Positions 53,973 to 62,793 of a stretch of DNA of 64,000 nucleotides are shown piece by piece. The first letter of the stretch is position 1. Each line of letters begins with the position of its first letter. The stretch covers positions 930,001 through 994,000 of the forward strand of contig CAWCUU010000001.1 in NCBI GenBank assembly GCA_963798855.1, in the 5' to 3' direction. A program made the translations under genes and the position numbers. Below the pieces are notes generated by a model. That model saw only the letters and a list, made by a program, of their open reading frames with translations. It had not been told where the DNA came from and did not search any database. The DNA is from CAWCUU01 sp963798855. Lineage in GTDB: Bacteria; Gemmatimonadota; Gemmatimonadetes; Longimicrobiales; RSA9.

Positions 53973-56624
53973 CTACCTCGTCTCGATTCCCTCGGCCACG
54001 CTCACGTCGATCGTGCGGTCCATCTTCACGTCCCCGTAGGCGAGCGAGACCGTGTACCTTCCCGGCCGCACGAAGAGGCGCCCCTCGCCGCCGTACGCGG
54101 TGAGGACATCCGAGGTCGGCTTCAAGTCCCACCAGACGCGGCCGAGACCGGGTACGCCCGACGCGGAGAGGTTGGCGACGGGTACGCCGCTCTCGTCCTT
54201 GATGGAGATCGCGACTTCCTTGCCCGTGTACGTCTTCACCCAGAAGTCGATCGGAACTCCCTCGGGAGGGTTTGCGCCGCGGTAGACGGCTCCGCCGTTC
54301 CAGTCGGCGAATCCCGCCTGCCGGTTGACCGCGAAGGCCGCCGGTGGCTGGAACAGGTAGGCGGCGGAATCGCGGACGGCGGCGGTGAGCTCCTCGAGGG
54401 AGCGCACGTCGTCGATAACGTAGAGGGAGCGCCCGTGCGTGGCGATCACCAGGTCGCGGGTACCGGAATGCAGAACGATGTCGTCGACCGCGACGGTCGG
54501 CAGGCCGCCGAGCCGGATCCAGTGGCCGCCGCGGTCGGTGCTCGCGTAAAGGCCGAACATCGTGCCGACGTAGAGCACGTCGGGATTGAAGGGATCTTCG
54601 TAGACGACCTCGATCGGGCCATTCGCGGGCAGATCCCCGGCCACGGAGCGCCAGCTCTTCCCTCCATTGTCGGTTCGCCAGAGGAGGGGCCTGTCGTCTC
54701 CGCTGCGGTAGCCCGACACCGCCAGATATGCGACGTCCGGCGAGGCAACGCTCGGCGCGATGCGCTGGATCCAGCGCCCTTTCGCTTCCTGGGGTAGCGT
54801 CACCGTGAGATCGGTCCAGTTCGCGCCGTCGTCGCGGGTGATCCACAGCTTGCCGTCATCGGTGCCCGCCCAGAGCTCCCCGGCCCTGACCGGGGACTCC
54901 GCGAGGGCGTAGACGACGCCGTACGTCTCCGCGCCGCTGCCCGTGGCGAGGATGCGATCCACGTTCTGCGTCGACAGGTCGGGGCTGATGACCTGCACCC
55001 GCTCGCCATCGTGCGTGAGCTTGAAGACGCGGTTGCCGCCGAGGTACATCGCGTCCGGGTCGTGGTGGCCGCCGATCAGCGGAGCGTTCCACTGGAAGCG
55101 GTAGGCGGGCTGTCCCTCCGCCGGACTGGGCTGCAGGTACTTTTCCTCGCCGGTCGCGAGGTCGTAGCGATAGACGCTCCCGCCCTGGCTCTCCGTGAAG
55201 ATGTGATCGGGGTTCCGGCCGAAGACGCAGTAGAAGCCGTCACCGCCGTCGATCGGCGTCCATTCCGAGTTCCGGATGCCCTCCTTCGAGTCGGTCGCGC
55301 TCGGTCCCACCCAGTTGATGTTGTCCTGCAGGCCGCCGCAGATGCGGAAGTGCGGCTTCATGGAGTCCACGGAGATCCGGTAGAACTCGCCGGCCGCGAA
55401 ACGGTTCAGGTGGGCCCACAGCCCGCCACCATCCCAACTCTGGTAGACGCCGCCGTCGGTGCCGAGCAGCAGATGCTTCGGATCGTGCGGGTCGATGGCG
55501 AGCGCGTGGTTGTCCGGGTGCACCTTCGAGAAGCGGTCCTCGCGCCAGGTGCGGCCGCCGTTCTCGGAGACGTGCACCATCGACGTCAGCTCGTAGACGC
55601 GGTCGGGTTCGGTCGGGTCGACGCGGATCTGGCTGAAGTAGAACGCGCGGGCGTCGAGCGCGCTCTGGCGGGTCCACGTCGTGCCGCCATCGTCGGAGCG
55701 GAAGACGCCGCCCTCCTTGCTGCGAACCTGGTCGATATTGATCGCGCCGCCGACGTCGGTCTCGACGATCGCGTAGACGATCTTCGGATCCTTGGGGTAG
55801 ACGGCGAGCCCGATCCGGCGAGTCGCCTGCGGCAATCCGCCTCCGAGCTTCGTCCAGTGCGCGCCGGCATCCGTCGACTTGAAGATCCCGCCGAGGTCCT
55901 TCCCGTCGATGGCGGCGGGGCCGGCGGTGAAGGACCAGGGGGTGCGCAGGCGGGCGTACAGCGCCGCGTAGATGGTGGAAGGGTCCTGCGGGTCGAGCGC
56001 GACGTCGCCGGCACCGACGCGGTCGTCGTACGGCGCCGGGGCCGACAGCACCTTAATCCAGGTCGCGCCCGCGTCGGTCGTCTTGTAGAGGCCGCGCTCC
56101 TTGCTCGGCTGCCAGAGGTCGCCGACCGCGGCGACGTATGCGGTCTTCGGATCGCCCGGGTCGACGATGATGCGCGCGATGGTGCGCGTGCCGTCGAGAC
56201 CGACGTGCTTCCACGAGTCGCCGGAATCGGTGGAGCGATAGACGCCGTCGCCCCACTGCGAGCTGTTGCGGTCGTTCGCCTCTCCGGTCCCGACCCACAC
56301 GACGCTCGAGTCGGAGGGAGCCACGGCGAGCGCGCCGATCGAGGCGACGGGCTGATCCGTGAAGATCGCCGAGAACGTGGCGCCCGCGTTCGTCGTCTTC
56401 ATCACGCCGCCGGTGGCGAGCCCGACGTAGAAGGTGTGAGCGTTCGACGGGTCCAGCGCGATGTCCGAGACCCGGCCGCCCATGACCGCCGGGCCGATCT
56501 CGCGCGCTTTCAGCGTCGCGAAGGCGATCGAGTCGGGCGTGAGTCGGGACGCGGCGGTCTGCGCGATGAGAACCGCGGGGGCGCTCAGCAGCAGAGCGAC
56601 GGCTGCAAGTGGACGTGCGTGCAT
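53973..56624 (-). CDS. Large secreted BNR/Asp-box (VPS10-sortilin-like) repeat protein
   Basis: The 883-residue product has a signal peptide (LAAVALLLSAPAVLIAQ) and then many Asp-box beta-propeller repeats with the pattern S-x-D-x-G-x-T-W or similar: TTNAGATFSAIF, STDSGDSWKHVG, TTDAGATWIKVL, SDDGGTTWTRQ, TRDDGANWTDLT, STDRGGHWIRLG. This architecture matches the photosystem-stability-factor-like / sortilin-like secreted family common in Bacteroidota and Gemmatimonadota; no sialidase catalytic residues are evident. The C-terminal ~100 residues form a different beta domain (GIPIDFWVKTYTGKEVAISI-type region, here VPIDFWVKTYTGKEV). ATG 56624 follows GAGATTTCC. Confidence 0.85.
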   Translation of the reverse strand: MHARPLAAVALLLSAPAVLIAQTAASRLTPDSIAFATLKAREIGPAVMGGRVSDIALDPSNAHTFYVGLATGGVMKTTNAGATFSAIFTDQPVASIGALAVAPSDSSVVWVGTGEANDRNSSQWGDGVYRSTDSGDSWKHVGLDGTRTIARIIVDPGDPKTAYVAAVGDLWQPSKERGLYKTTDAGATWIKVLSAPAPYDDRVGAGDVALDPQDPSTIYAALYARLRTPWSFTAGPAAIDGKDLGGIFKSTDAGAHWTKLGGGLPQATRRIGLAVYPKDPKIVYAIVETDVGGAINIDQVRSKEGGVFRSDDGGTTWTRQSALDARAFYFSQIRVDPTEPDRVYELTSMVHVSENGGRTWREDRFSKVHPDNHALAIDPHDPKHLLLGTDGGVYQSWDGGGLWAHLNRFAAGEFYRISVDSMKPHFRICGGLQDNINWVGPSATDSKEGIRNSEWTPIDGGDGFYCVFGRNPDHIFTESQGGSVYRYDLATGEEKYLQPSPAEGQPAYRFQWNAPLIGGHHDPDAMYLGGNRVFKLTHDGERVQVISPDLSTQNVDRILATGSGAETYGVVYALAESPVRAGELWAGTDDGKLWITRDDGANWTDLTVTLPQEAKGRWIQRIAPSVASPDVAYLAVSGYRSGDDRPLLWRTDNGGKSWRSVAGDLPANGPIEVVYEDPFNPDVLYVGTMFGLYASTDRGGHWIRLGGLPTVAVDDIVLHSGTRDLVIATHGRSLYVIDDVRSLEELTAAVRDSAAYLFQPPAAFAVNRQAGFADWNGGAVYRGANPPEGVPIDFWVKTYTGKEVAISIKDESGVPVANLSASGVPGLGRVWWDLKPTSDVLTAYGGEGRLFVRPGRYTVSLAYGDVKMDRTIDVSVAEGIETR

Positions 56625-57089
56625 GGAAATCTCGTCCTCGGATCGACAGGGAGCGTCGGATCGGAAGACGGTACGGAGACACGGTGGCGATGGCAATGCG
56701 TCGGCGGGGTAAGAACGGCGGAGCGATTCGGACGCCGCTCCCCCTCGAAGGCCCCGCGGATCATCGCGCCGCGCCCCGATATCGGCGACCACGATCCCGT
56801 GGCCAGTATAGAGGCGAACCGCCCACGACCCGGGAGGAAGGGCGGTGGTGCGCAGGTCCGCATCCCGGCTCCGGAGGGCCAGGCCGTCGTCGCCAGCGCC
56901 AGACGTTTCACCGCGCGCGTTCTCTCTCAATCAGAGGACGCCGGTGGGGCGAGCACTCTCTCGCCCGAACCCGGCACTTGCGCCGGAAGCAGCCGCGAGA
57001 CATCGTAATACTCCCTTCTCTCCCCGGATGAACGGGCACCGCGTCTTCGAGGACGTGTTCGCCCGAACGACCTCCTGATCCGGGGTTCC
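56625..57089. other. Intergenic region without a recognised gene
   Basis: Between the BNR-repeat gene and the next plus-strand gene lie 465 bases. The open frames on both strands are out-of-frame extensions with low coding character. A TATACT at about 56813-56818 (minus strand) could be a -10 box for the BNR gene, but no -35 partner is clear. Confidence 0.5.
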
Positions 57090-57572
57090 ATGCGGAAGCT
57101 CCGAAAAGCCATTGAGATCGCAATCCCCATCGTGGGCATGATGCTCGTGCTCGGGGGGATTCTCGCATTCGACCAGAGGCGGGCCCAGATCGTGGCCGCG
57201 GTGATTGGCCTCATCATTATGGAGGTCGGCATCTGGGGTCTGGTCCGTCCGGTCCTGCCGAACGAGCGAAAGTATTTCGGCCTGCGCGGGGAGACCGACC
57301 GTTTCCTCGGGCTGGTCCGAATGCTGAACCGTTCCGCACTGGCGATCGTCGAGCGTGACACTCCGCGCACCCGGCGCCGCTTCGAGCAGATCCACAGCAC
57401 GATGCTGGATTCCGTAGCCCGCATGGCACTGCTCGCGGGAAAGACGGACGAGCAGCTGCGCCAGGAGTCCCCCCTTCCGACACGCCGATCCGGCGACCGA
57501 TCTCGTCCACGGCCTGAAGCGGACCGACGGGCGCCGTGCGCCCGGCCGTTCCGGCCGGCGGTGAGCGCCTGA
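57090..57572 (+). CDS. Two-helix membrane protein of unknown function
   Basis: The 160-residue product has two transmembrane helices (AIPIVGMMLVLGGILAF and IVAAVIGLIIMEVGIWGLV) and a basic cytoplasmic C-terminal half (ERKYFGLRGETDRFLGLVRM, NRSALAIVERDTPRTRRRFE). After residue ~127 codon usage becomes A/T-richer in third positions; the alternative frame from the CCCCCC run at 57472-57477 reads HADPATDLVHGLKRTDGRRA with normal composition, so a further indel is possible. GGGG lies before ATG 57090. Function unknown. Confidence 0.6.
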   Translation: MRKLRKAIEIAIPIVGMMLVLGGILAFDQRRAQIVAAVIGLIIMEVGIWGLVRPVLPNERKYFGLRGETDRFLGLVRMLNRSALAIVERDTPRTRRRFEQIHSTMLDSVARMALLAGKTDEQLRQESPLPTRRSGDRSRPRPEADRRAPCARPFRPAVSA

Positions 57573-57709
57573 AGCGACAGGGTTGCGCGCAGCGTGCGGA
57601 CGCGGCTGTGCCTGCCGCGACGGCAGTGTTGCGGGGAACGGAAATTGCACCCGCGGCCGGCGTTCCACGCGTTTTCGAAAGCTCGACGCCTTGAGGAGGA
57701 CGCGAGGCC

Positions 57710-58339
57710 GTGAAGAACCCGTTTTCCAGCAATCTGTCCGAGCCGGCGCGCAGGCGAGTCGATCTCGCCGTCGCGATGGCAGAGGAGCGACTGCTGAACA
57801 CCCACGTCGAGCATGCGCTGCAGCTGGTTGACCTCACCGGGGACCAGATCCCCTTCAATGACGCACTGGACATCTATACGCGGCTGCTTCGGCTCTCGGC
57901 GGACGAGGCCCGCATCCTGACGACGCAGGCGCTGGCGCGACTCGGCGAGCGCGGCCACGATGGAGAGCGCTGGACGAGCGAGCTGCCGCATGGTCGAGAC
58001 GTGGAGTCGCAGCGCGATCGGCGCTCCTTCCTGGAGAACCTGCGTCAGCGGCTGCGCGGGCGCGTCAACGACGAGCTGCGCCGCTGGATCGAGCTGCACG
58101 CGGCGCGCGCGGAGGTCTCCGTGCTCGAGACTCACGTCGGCAATGCACTCCACTTCGTGGAGATCCTGGAGGACGAGGTCCCCTTCAACGAGGCCGTGGA
58201 GCTGTATCTCGAGGGGCTCGAGGTGCGGGACAGCGTAGCGGAAGTGGTCTACCACTTCACGCTGGCGCGGCTGAGCGATCGACTGCTTCCGCGAGTGGGG
58301 CAGGGGCCGACGGTCCTGCGCGCGGAGCCATCGGACTAG
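57710..58339 (+). CDS. Protein of unknown function with internal duplication
   Basis: The 209-residue helical product is built from two similar halves: THVEHALQLVDLTGDQIPFN with DALDIYTRLL, and THVGNALHFVEILEDEVPFN with EAVELYLEGL. The first copy is at about residues 30-80, the second at about 140-190; a basic linker joins them. There is no signal peptide or membrane helix. GAGGAGGACGCGAGGCC precedes GTG 57710. I do not recognise the family; the duplicated motif could form a symmetric helical dimer interface. Confidence 0.65.
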   Translation: MKNPFSSNLSEPARRRVDLAVAMAEERLLNTHVEHALQLVDLTGDQIPFNDALDIYTRLLRLSADEARILTTQALARLGERGHDGERWTSELPHGRDVESQRDRRSFLENLRQRLRGRVNDELRRWIELHAARAEVSVLETHVGNALHFVEILEDEVPFNEAVELYLEGLEVRDSVAEVVYHFTLARLSDRLLPRVGQGPTVLRAEPSD

Positions 58340-58459
58340 AAGGCCTTCTAGGATGGCCATCGTGTTTACGGCGTTCGCGGAATATGTTCCGTGATTGTCC
58401 GTCGGCTATTCGGGGGCGGGTACAGGTCTTGCGCAAGCGCTGCGCGAACGTGTACGAAC

Positions 58460-58487
58460 TTGAACGCTCGGGACCGAACGGGACAAT
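58460..58487 (+). promoter_or_regulatory. Candidate sigma-70-type promoter for the OMP pair
   Basis: TTGAAC (58460-58465) and GACAAT (58482-58487) are separated by 16 bases, 128 bases before the first outer-membrane gene. Matches are partial, so this is tentative. Confidence 0.3.
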
Positions 58488-58614
58488 AGGCTTCATCGCA
58501 GGGTGTGACTGGTGTAGATTGTGCAACGGGGATGCAGGAACGGAGCGAACCGGCGGGCCTCGTTGAGCGCACGCCGGTCAACGCCCACAACCTGATGAGG
58601 AGGGAGCGGAGGAA

Positions 58615-59940
58615 ATGAAACGTGCGATCGCGGCTGTCTTTGTAGCCATCACGGGCGCCTTGCTCGCGACGGGGCCCGTCGCCGCCCAGCAGTACAAGGG
58701 AGAGCTGGGCATCTATGGAGGCGGGGAGTGGTTCTCCTCATTGGTGAAGGACGAAGCTCTGAACTCCAATGCCGACAGTCCTCACTTCAAGCTGGGTTGG
58801 GAAGCCGGCCTGCAAGGAGTCTACTGGGTGCAACCCCGCTTCGGCCTCCGTGCTGACTTCGCCTACACGGAACGGCCCATCGAGGCGGGCGGCGAGGAGC
58901 TCGCCGGGGACATCAACATCTGGGACCTGATGGGCGACCTGATGTTCCGCCTGAAGCCGGTCTCCGATGAGTGGCAGGGCACGGAGATGCTGCCCTACCT
59001 CGCGCTGGGCGCCGGTGCCAAGATCATCAATCCGGCGACGAACAACTCGTTCACGGAGCCGGACGGAGACACGGGCGACGGTATCGACTTCTACCCGAAC
59101 GGCCCGGGGACCGCTCCTCTGTTCCTCGAGCACAAGACGTCGTTCCAGGGGCGTGTGGCGCTCGGCACGCTGATCCGGGTGAAGCCGAGCTTCGCGATCC
59201 GGCTCGAGCTGGGCGACAAGATCTTCAAGCCCAAGGTCTATCAGGCGCAGACCCTGAGCGCGACGTCGTTCGACGGATCGGGCGACAACGTGGGCAAGCT
59301 GAACCACGAGATCTACCTCGACGTCGGGCTGCAGGGGCTGTTCGGCCTGGTGCCGTACACGCCGCCGGTCGTCGTCGCGCCGCCGCCGCCGCCTGCCGCA
59401 CCCGCGGCACCGACCCCACCGCCTTCGGAGCGTGAGGTCAGCGTCTGCGTGATCGATCCGACCGCTGCGGGCGGGACGCGCACCGTGACCGCGATGTACA
59501 ACCCGACCACGGGTGACACGACGGTAACGGTGAACGGCGAGAAGCAGCCGCTGTCGGCTTCGGTCGGGCAGGTGATGCTGGCGTCGTCGGCCGACTGGTA
59601 CGTGGCCGGCCGTCCGCTGGCATTGACGGTGAACCGCCGCCGCACCGAGTTCGTCACCTACGGTGGCGCACGGGTGGTGGAAGCCGACCAGCTCGTCTTC
59701 CTCGGCACGGTCGATGGGTTGCCGGTTTACGCCGCCAGCTCGGATCTGACCGGCGTGGATTGGGCGTCGCTGCTGAGCGCCCGTCCGGATCAGGACCTGG
59801 TCGCGCTGCTGCAGGCGAACCGGGATGCCCGCACCGCGTTCGACAACCTGCAGGTGGTCTACGTGCCGCTGCAGCCGACCGGTTGCGTGTTCCAGGGTCT
59901 GCAGCGCGTGGAGGAGGTCCGGAAGGGCCGCGGCCGCTGA
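58615..59940 (+). CDS. Outer-membrane barrel protein, paralogue 1
   Basis: The 441-residue product has a signal peptide (MKRAIAAVFVAITGALLATG, cleaved near AAQ), then about 230 residues of barrel-type strands resembling OmpA/Omp-like small barrels (GELGIYGGGEWFSSLV, RFGLRADFAYTERPI, LPYLALGAGAKIINPA). A Pro-rich linker (APPPPPAAPAAPTPPP) precedes a C-terminal domain of about 165 residues that begins VCVIDPTA and contains VVYVPLQPTGCVFQG. The C-terminal domain is not OmpA-like in sequence. Its single Cys at each end could form a disulfide. The next gene is its paralogue. AGGAGGGAGCGGAGGAA precedes ATG 58615. Confidence 0.75.
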   Translation: MKRAIAAVFVAITGALLATGPVAAQQYKGELGIYGGGEWFSSLVKDEALNSNADSPHFKLGWEAGLQGVYWVQPRFGLRADFAYTERPIEAGGEELAGDINIWDLMGDLMFRLKPVSDEWQGTEMLPYLALGAGAKIINPATNNSFTEPDGDTGDGIDFYPNGPGTAPLFLEHKTSFQGRVALGTLIRVKPSFAIRLELGDKIFKPKVYQAQTLSATSFDGSGDNVGKLNHEIYLDVGLQGLFGLVPYTPPVVVAPPPPPAAPAAPTPPPSEREVSVCVIDPTAAGGTRTVTAMYNPTTGDTTVTVNGEKQPLSASVGQVMLASSADWYVAGRPLALTVNRRRTEFVTYGGARVVEADQLVFLGTVDGLPVYAASSDLTGVDWASLLSARPDQDLVALLQANRDARTAFDNLQVVYVPLQPTGCVFQGLQRVEEVRKGRGR

Positions 59941-59968
59941 CGCGCGGTACCATTCGGAGAACGGGGAT

Positions 59969-60004
59969 GGCGTCCGGCCTTGCGGCCGGGCGCCTTTCCT
60001 TTTT
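59969..60004 (+). terminator. Intrinsic terminator / attenuator between the paralogous OMP genes
   Basis: GGCGTCCGGCC (59969-59979) pairs with GGCCGGGCGCC (59984-59994, one G-T pair), followed by TTTCCTTTTT. The ribosome binding site of the next gene follows the T-run directly. Confidence 0.75.
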
Positions 60005-60017
60005 GGAGAGGGGACGA

Positions 60018-61358
60018 ATGAGAATGCGTATCGTCAGGCTCGGCCTGGCCGCCGTGATGTTGTCCACCGCGCCGGGAATCGCTACGGCGCAGCGACCGGA
60101 CGAGCTGGGGTTGGGGGTCGGAGGCGTCGAATGGACCCGGATTCTGTCGGGCGAGAGCGCCGGCGGGGTTTCCCCGGGGCTCGGCCCGTCCGCGCTGCTC
60201 ACGGCCAGCGTCGGCTGGGCTCTGGACCCTCACTGGGGGGTGCGGCTGGACGGGATCTACGTTCCCACGTCCCTCGACAACGCCGGCTCGCCAGTGGACC
60301 CGGCGCCGGGACTCGGCGCGTTCGATCCCAGCGACGGCGTCCGCCTCTGGAGTCTGACCGGCGCGGTCCACTACGCGTTCGTTTCGCCCTTCGCGACGGC
60401 GCCGCGTTGGAGCCCCTACGTCGGCGGGGCCCTCGGTTTCCTGATCGTGGATCCGACCGCGACGAAGGAGTACGCGGGCAGCGTCCCGGACGAGGATCGG
60501 GTGAACGGCGTCGTCTTCGCCTTGAGCGGCAGGGATTGGCTTCTCGCCCGGGAGCTGCGCCCCACCGGCGGGGTGGCGGTCGGCGTCGATGTCGCGCTCC
60601 AGGGGAACGTCGGCGCGCGAGCGGAGCTGGGCGACCGGTTCTTCAGCGCACCGGTCTACCCGCTCGTTGCTCGAGGTGGAGCGCTCGCGCGTGCACCGGA
60701 CGCTACGAGGCAAGGCGAGGTGGTGCACGGGATCTATCTGCGAGTCGGGGCCACGCTCCGACTGGGCGGCGGACGGCAGGGAGCCGTCGCGCGAGGGCCG
60801 GAACCGGCGCCCAGGCCGCAGCCTCACCCAGAGCCGCTCCCCGTTCGCGAGGAGCCGGTACGCTTCTGCGCGGTAGCTCCGTCCTCGGCCAATGGCCTCG
60901 AGACGATGGAGGGGTTATACCGGCCCAGCTCTCAGGACACCGTCATCGTCGTCGACGGGCGACGGGTGCCCCTGCACGAAGCCCTGCAGAGCGTGCCCAC
61001 CGCGACGCGTGCCCCGTGGTTCGACAGTGGCGAGCCGCTGGTGGTCCGGAGCGGCGGCGCGGTGACCCGCTTCGTTCGTTACCAGGGGCCGCGGCGCGTC
61101 TCGATGGGTGACCTCGCCCATATCGGGCGCGTCGGCGGGGTGCCGGCGTTCGCGGACCGGCGCGAGGTCTCCGAAGACGCCTGGCGCAGGGCGCTGCAGC
61201 CGGACCCGACCGCCAATCTCGAGGATCTGCTGGTGCTGAGCGATCTGCGTGGCGACTTCAGCAAGGTGACGGTGCTCTATCTTCCGCTGAACGCCGCCGG
61301 CTGCATCTTCCAGCCGTTCGTGCGGAGTGGAGCGGGCGGCGACGGCCCGGATCCCTGA
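60018..61358 (+). CDS. Outer-membrane barrel protein, paralogue 2
   Basis: The 446-residue product repeats the architecture of its neighbour: signal peptide (RIVRLGLAAVMLSTAPGIAT), barrel-like strands (WGVRLDGIYVPTSLDN, WSPYVGGALGFLIVDP, NVGARAELGDRFFSAP), Pro-rich linker (PEPAPRPQPHPEPLP) and the same C-terminal domain, starting FCAVAPSS and ending VLYLPLNAAGCIFQPF. The conserved features are one Cys near the start (about residue 284), one near the end (about 429), and a middle block WFDSGEPLVV / WYVAGRPLAL. Tandem paralogues with an attenuator between them suggest different expression levels. Function unknown. Confidence 0.75.
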   Translation: MRMRIVRLGLAAVMLSTAPGIATAQRPDELGLGVGGVEWTRILSGESAGGVSPGLGPSALLTASVGWALDPHWGVRLDGIYVPTSLDNAGSPVDPAPGLGAFDPSDGVRLWSLTGAVHYAFVSPFATAPRWSPYVGGALGFLIVDPTATKEYAGSVPDEDRVNGVVFALSGRDWLLARELRPTGGVAVGVDVALQGNVGARAELGDRFFSAPVYPLVARGGALARAPDATRQGEVVHGIYLRVGATLRLGGGRQGAVARGPEPAPRPQPHPEPLPVREEPVRFCAVAPSSANGLETMEGLYRPSSQDTVIVVDGRRVPLHEALQSVPTATRAPWFDSGEPLVVRSGGAVTRFVRYQGPRRVSMGDLAHIGRVGGVPAFADRREVSEDAWRRALQPDPTANLEDLLVLSDLRGDFSKVTVLYLPLNAAGCIFQPFVRSGAGGDGPDP

Positions 61359-61413
61359 CAGGTGCGGTCGCGGTTTTTTGCGCCCATCGATCACCGGCGG
61401 TAGCTTCCGCGCC

Positions 61414-62119
61414 GTGAGCGAAACCGAGCGGCTGAAACGGCGGGCGGCCGAGCGCGCGGTCGGGCTCGTCGAGGACGGGATGCGTCTCGGCCTCGGCACG
61501 GGCTCGACCGCGCGGCACGTCCTGGAGGTGATCGCGGAGCGGCGCGGCCGGGGCGAGCTGCTCGAAGTCGTGGGCGTCCCCACGTCGCGCGCCACGGAGC
61601 AGCACGCGCGGACGCTCGGCATTCCCTTGGCGACGCTCGATGACGTCGAGAGCGCTCGACCTGACGCTCGACGGAGCCGACGAGGTGGATCCCGAGCTGA
61701 ACCTGATCAAGGGTCTGGGCGGAGCGCTGCTGTGGGAGAAGATCGTCGCCGCGGCGTCGGTCCGCCTGGTCATCGTCGCGGACGACAGCAAGGTCGTGCA
61801 GCGCCTCGGGACACGCTCGCCGTTGCCGGTCGAGGTCGTGCCGTTCGGCTGGCGGACTCACCTGACGGCCATTCGCGCGATCGGCGCCGAGCCGGTGCTC
61901 CGCACCGACTCCTCAGGAGAGCCGTTCCGGACCGATGGTGGCCATTATCTCCTCGATTGCCGCTTTCCCGATGGCATCGCCGAGCCGACGGAGGTCGAAC
62001 GGGGGCTCCGCGCCCGCGTCGGAGTCGTCGAGACCGGGCTGTTCCTCGGCATGGCGTCCGACGTCGTCATCGCGGGCGAGCGCGGCACCGAAGTGCGCAG
62101 CCGGGTGGGGGTGACATGA
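61414..62119 (+). pseudogene. rpiA: Ribose-5-phosphate isomerase A, interrupted by a +1 frameshift
   Basis: The N-terminal part from GTG 61414 reads ERLKRRAAERAVGLVEDGMR, LGLGTGSTARHVLEVI, GVPTSRATEQHAR and LATLDDVE. After about 61650 the frame shifts, and LDLTLDGADEVDPELNLIKG, GGALLWEKIVA, VADDSKVVQRLG and the rest lie in the next frame to the stop at 62119. One extra base near GTCGAGAGCGCTCGAC restores DVEALDLTLDGADE. Without correction the 5' part appears fused to rpe. The conserved Lys, Asp and Glu catalytic positions are kept. The site is a perfect short inverted repeat, favouring a sequencing artefact. It overlaps rpe by 4 bases. Confidence 0.85.
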
Positions 62120-62793
62120 CGACGCAGCTCGCACCATCGATCCTGTCCGCGGACTTCGCTCGACTGGCCGATGCCGTCGCGGAGGCCGAGGCGGGAGGCG
62201 CCGACCGGATCCACGTGGACGTCATGGACGGGCACTTCGTGCCCAATCTCACGATCGGGCCTCCCGTCGTCGCGGCGCTGCGCAGGACCACATCGCTGCC
62301 GCTCGACACGCACCTGATGATCGAGGCGCCCGAGCGCTACGTCGACGCGTTCGCCGATGCCGGCGCCGACGTGCTGATGGTGCACGTCGAGGCATGCACG
62401 CACCTGCACCGCGTCCTGCAGCGGATCCGCGAGCGCGGCGTGAAGCCGGGGGTCGCAATGAACCCCGCGACGCCGATCGACGCCATCGAGGAGGTCCTCC
62501 CCTACGTGGATCAGGTACTGGTGATGACGGTCAACCCGGGGTTCGGCGGGCAGCGCTACATTCCCACCATGACGAGCAAGATCAGTCGCGTGCACGTCCA
62601 GCTGCAGGCGCTGCAGCTGACCACGGTCGATCTGGAGGTCGACGGCGGCATTGACGTGGAGACGGCCGGCGAGGTCGTCCGCGCCGGCGCGAACGTGCTC
62701 GTCGCCGGAGCCGCGGTCTACAACGACCGGGGCTCCGTCGCCGAGAACCTGGCCCGCCTGCGTCGCGCGGCGGACGAGGTGGAGCGGAGTTAG
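62116..62793 (+). CDS. rpe: Ribulose-phosphate 3-epimerase
   Basis: Rpe interconverts ribulose 5-phosphate and xylulose 5-phosphate. The 225-residue product has APSILSADFARLADAVAEAE, the metal ligands IHVDVMDGHFVPNLTIGP, LDTHLMIEAPERYVDAFADA, HVEACTHLHRVL, MTVNPGFGGQRYIP and LEVDGGIDVETAGEVV. The start ATG 62116 overlaps the rpiA stop (ATGA). The raw open frame extends upstream into the frameshifted rpiA, which is not part of Rpe. The 3' end overlaps the convergent plug-only gene by 4 bases. Confidence 0.95.
   Translation: MTTQLAPSILSADFARLADAVAEAEAGGADRIHVDVMDGHFVPNLTIGPPVVAALRRTTSLPLDTHLMIEAPERYVDAFADAGADVLMVHVEACTHLHRVLQRIRERGVKPGVAMNPATPIDAIEEVLPYVDQVLVMTVNPGFGGQRYIPTMTSKISRVHVQLQALQLTTVDLEVDGGIDVETAGEVVRAGANVLVAGAAVYNDRGSVAENLARLRRAADEVERS

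Noticed and set aside
61327..62793. 488-aa RpiA-Rpe fusion protein
   Set aside because: It arises from the frameshift in rpiA; both enzymes are complete as separate proteins when the extra base is removed.
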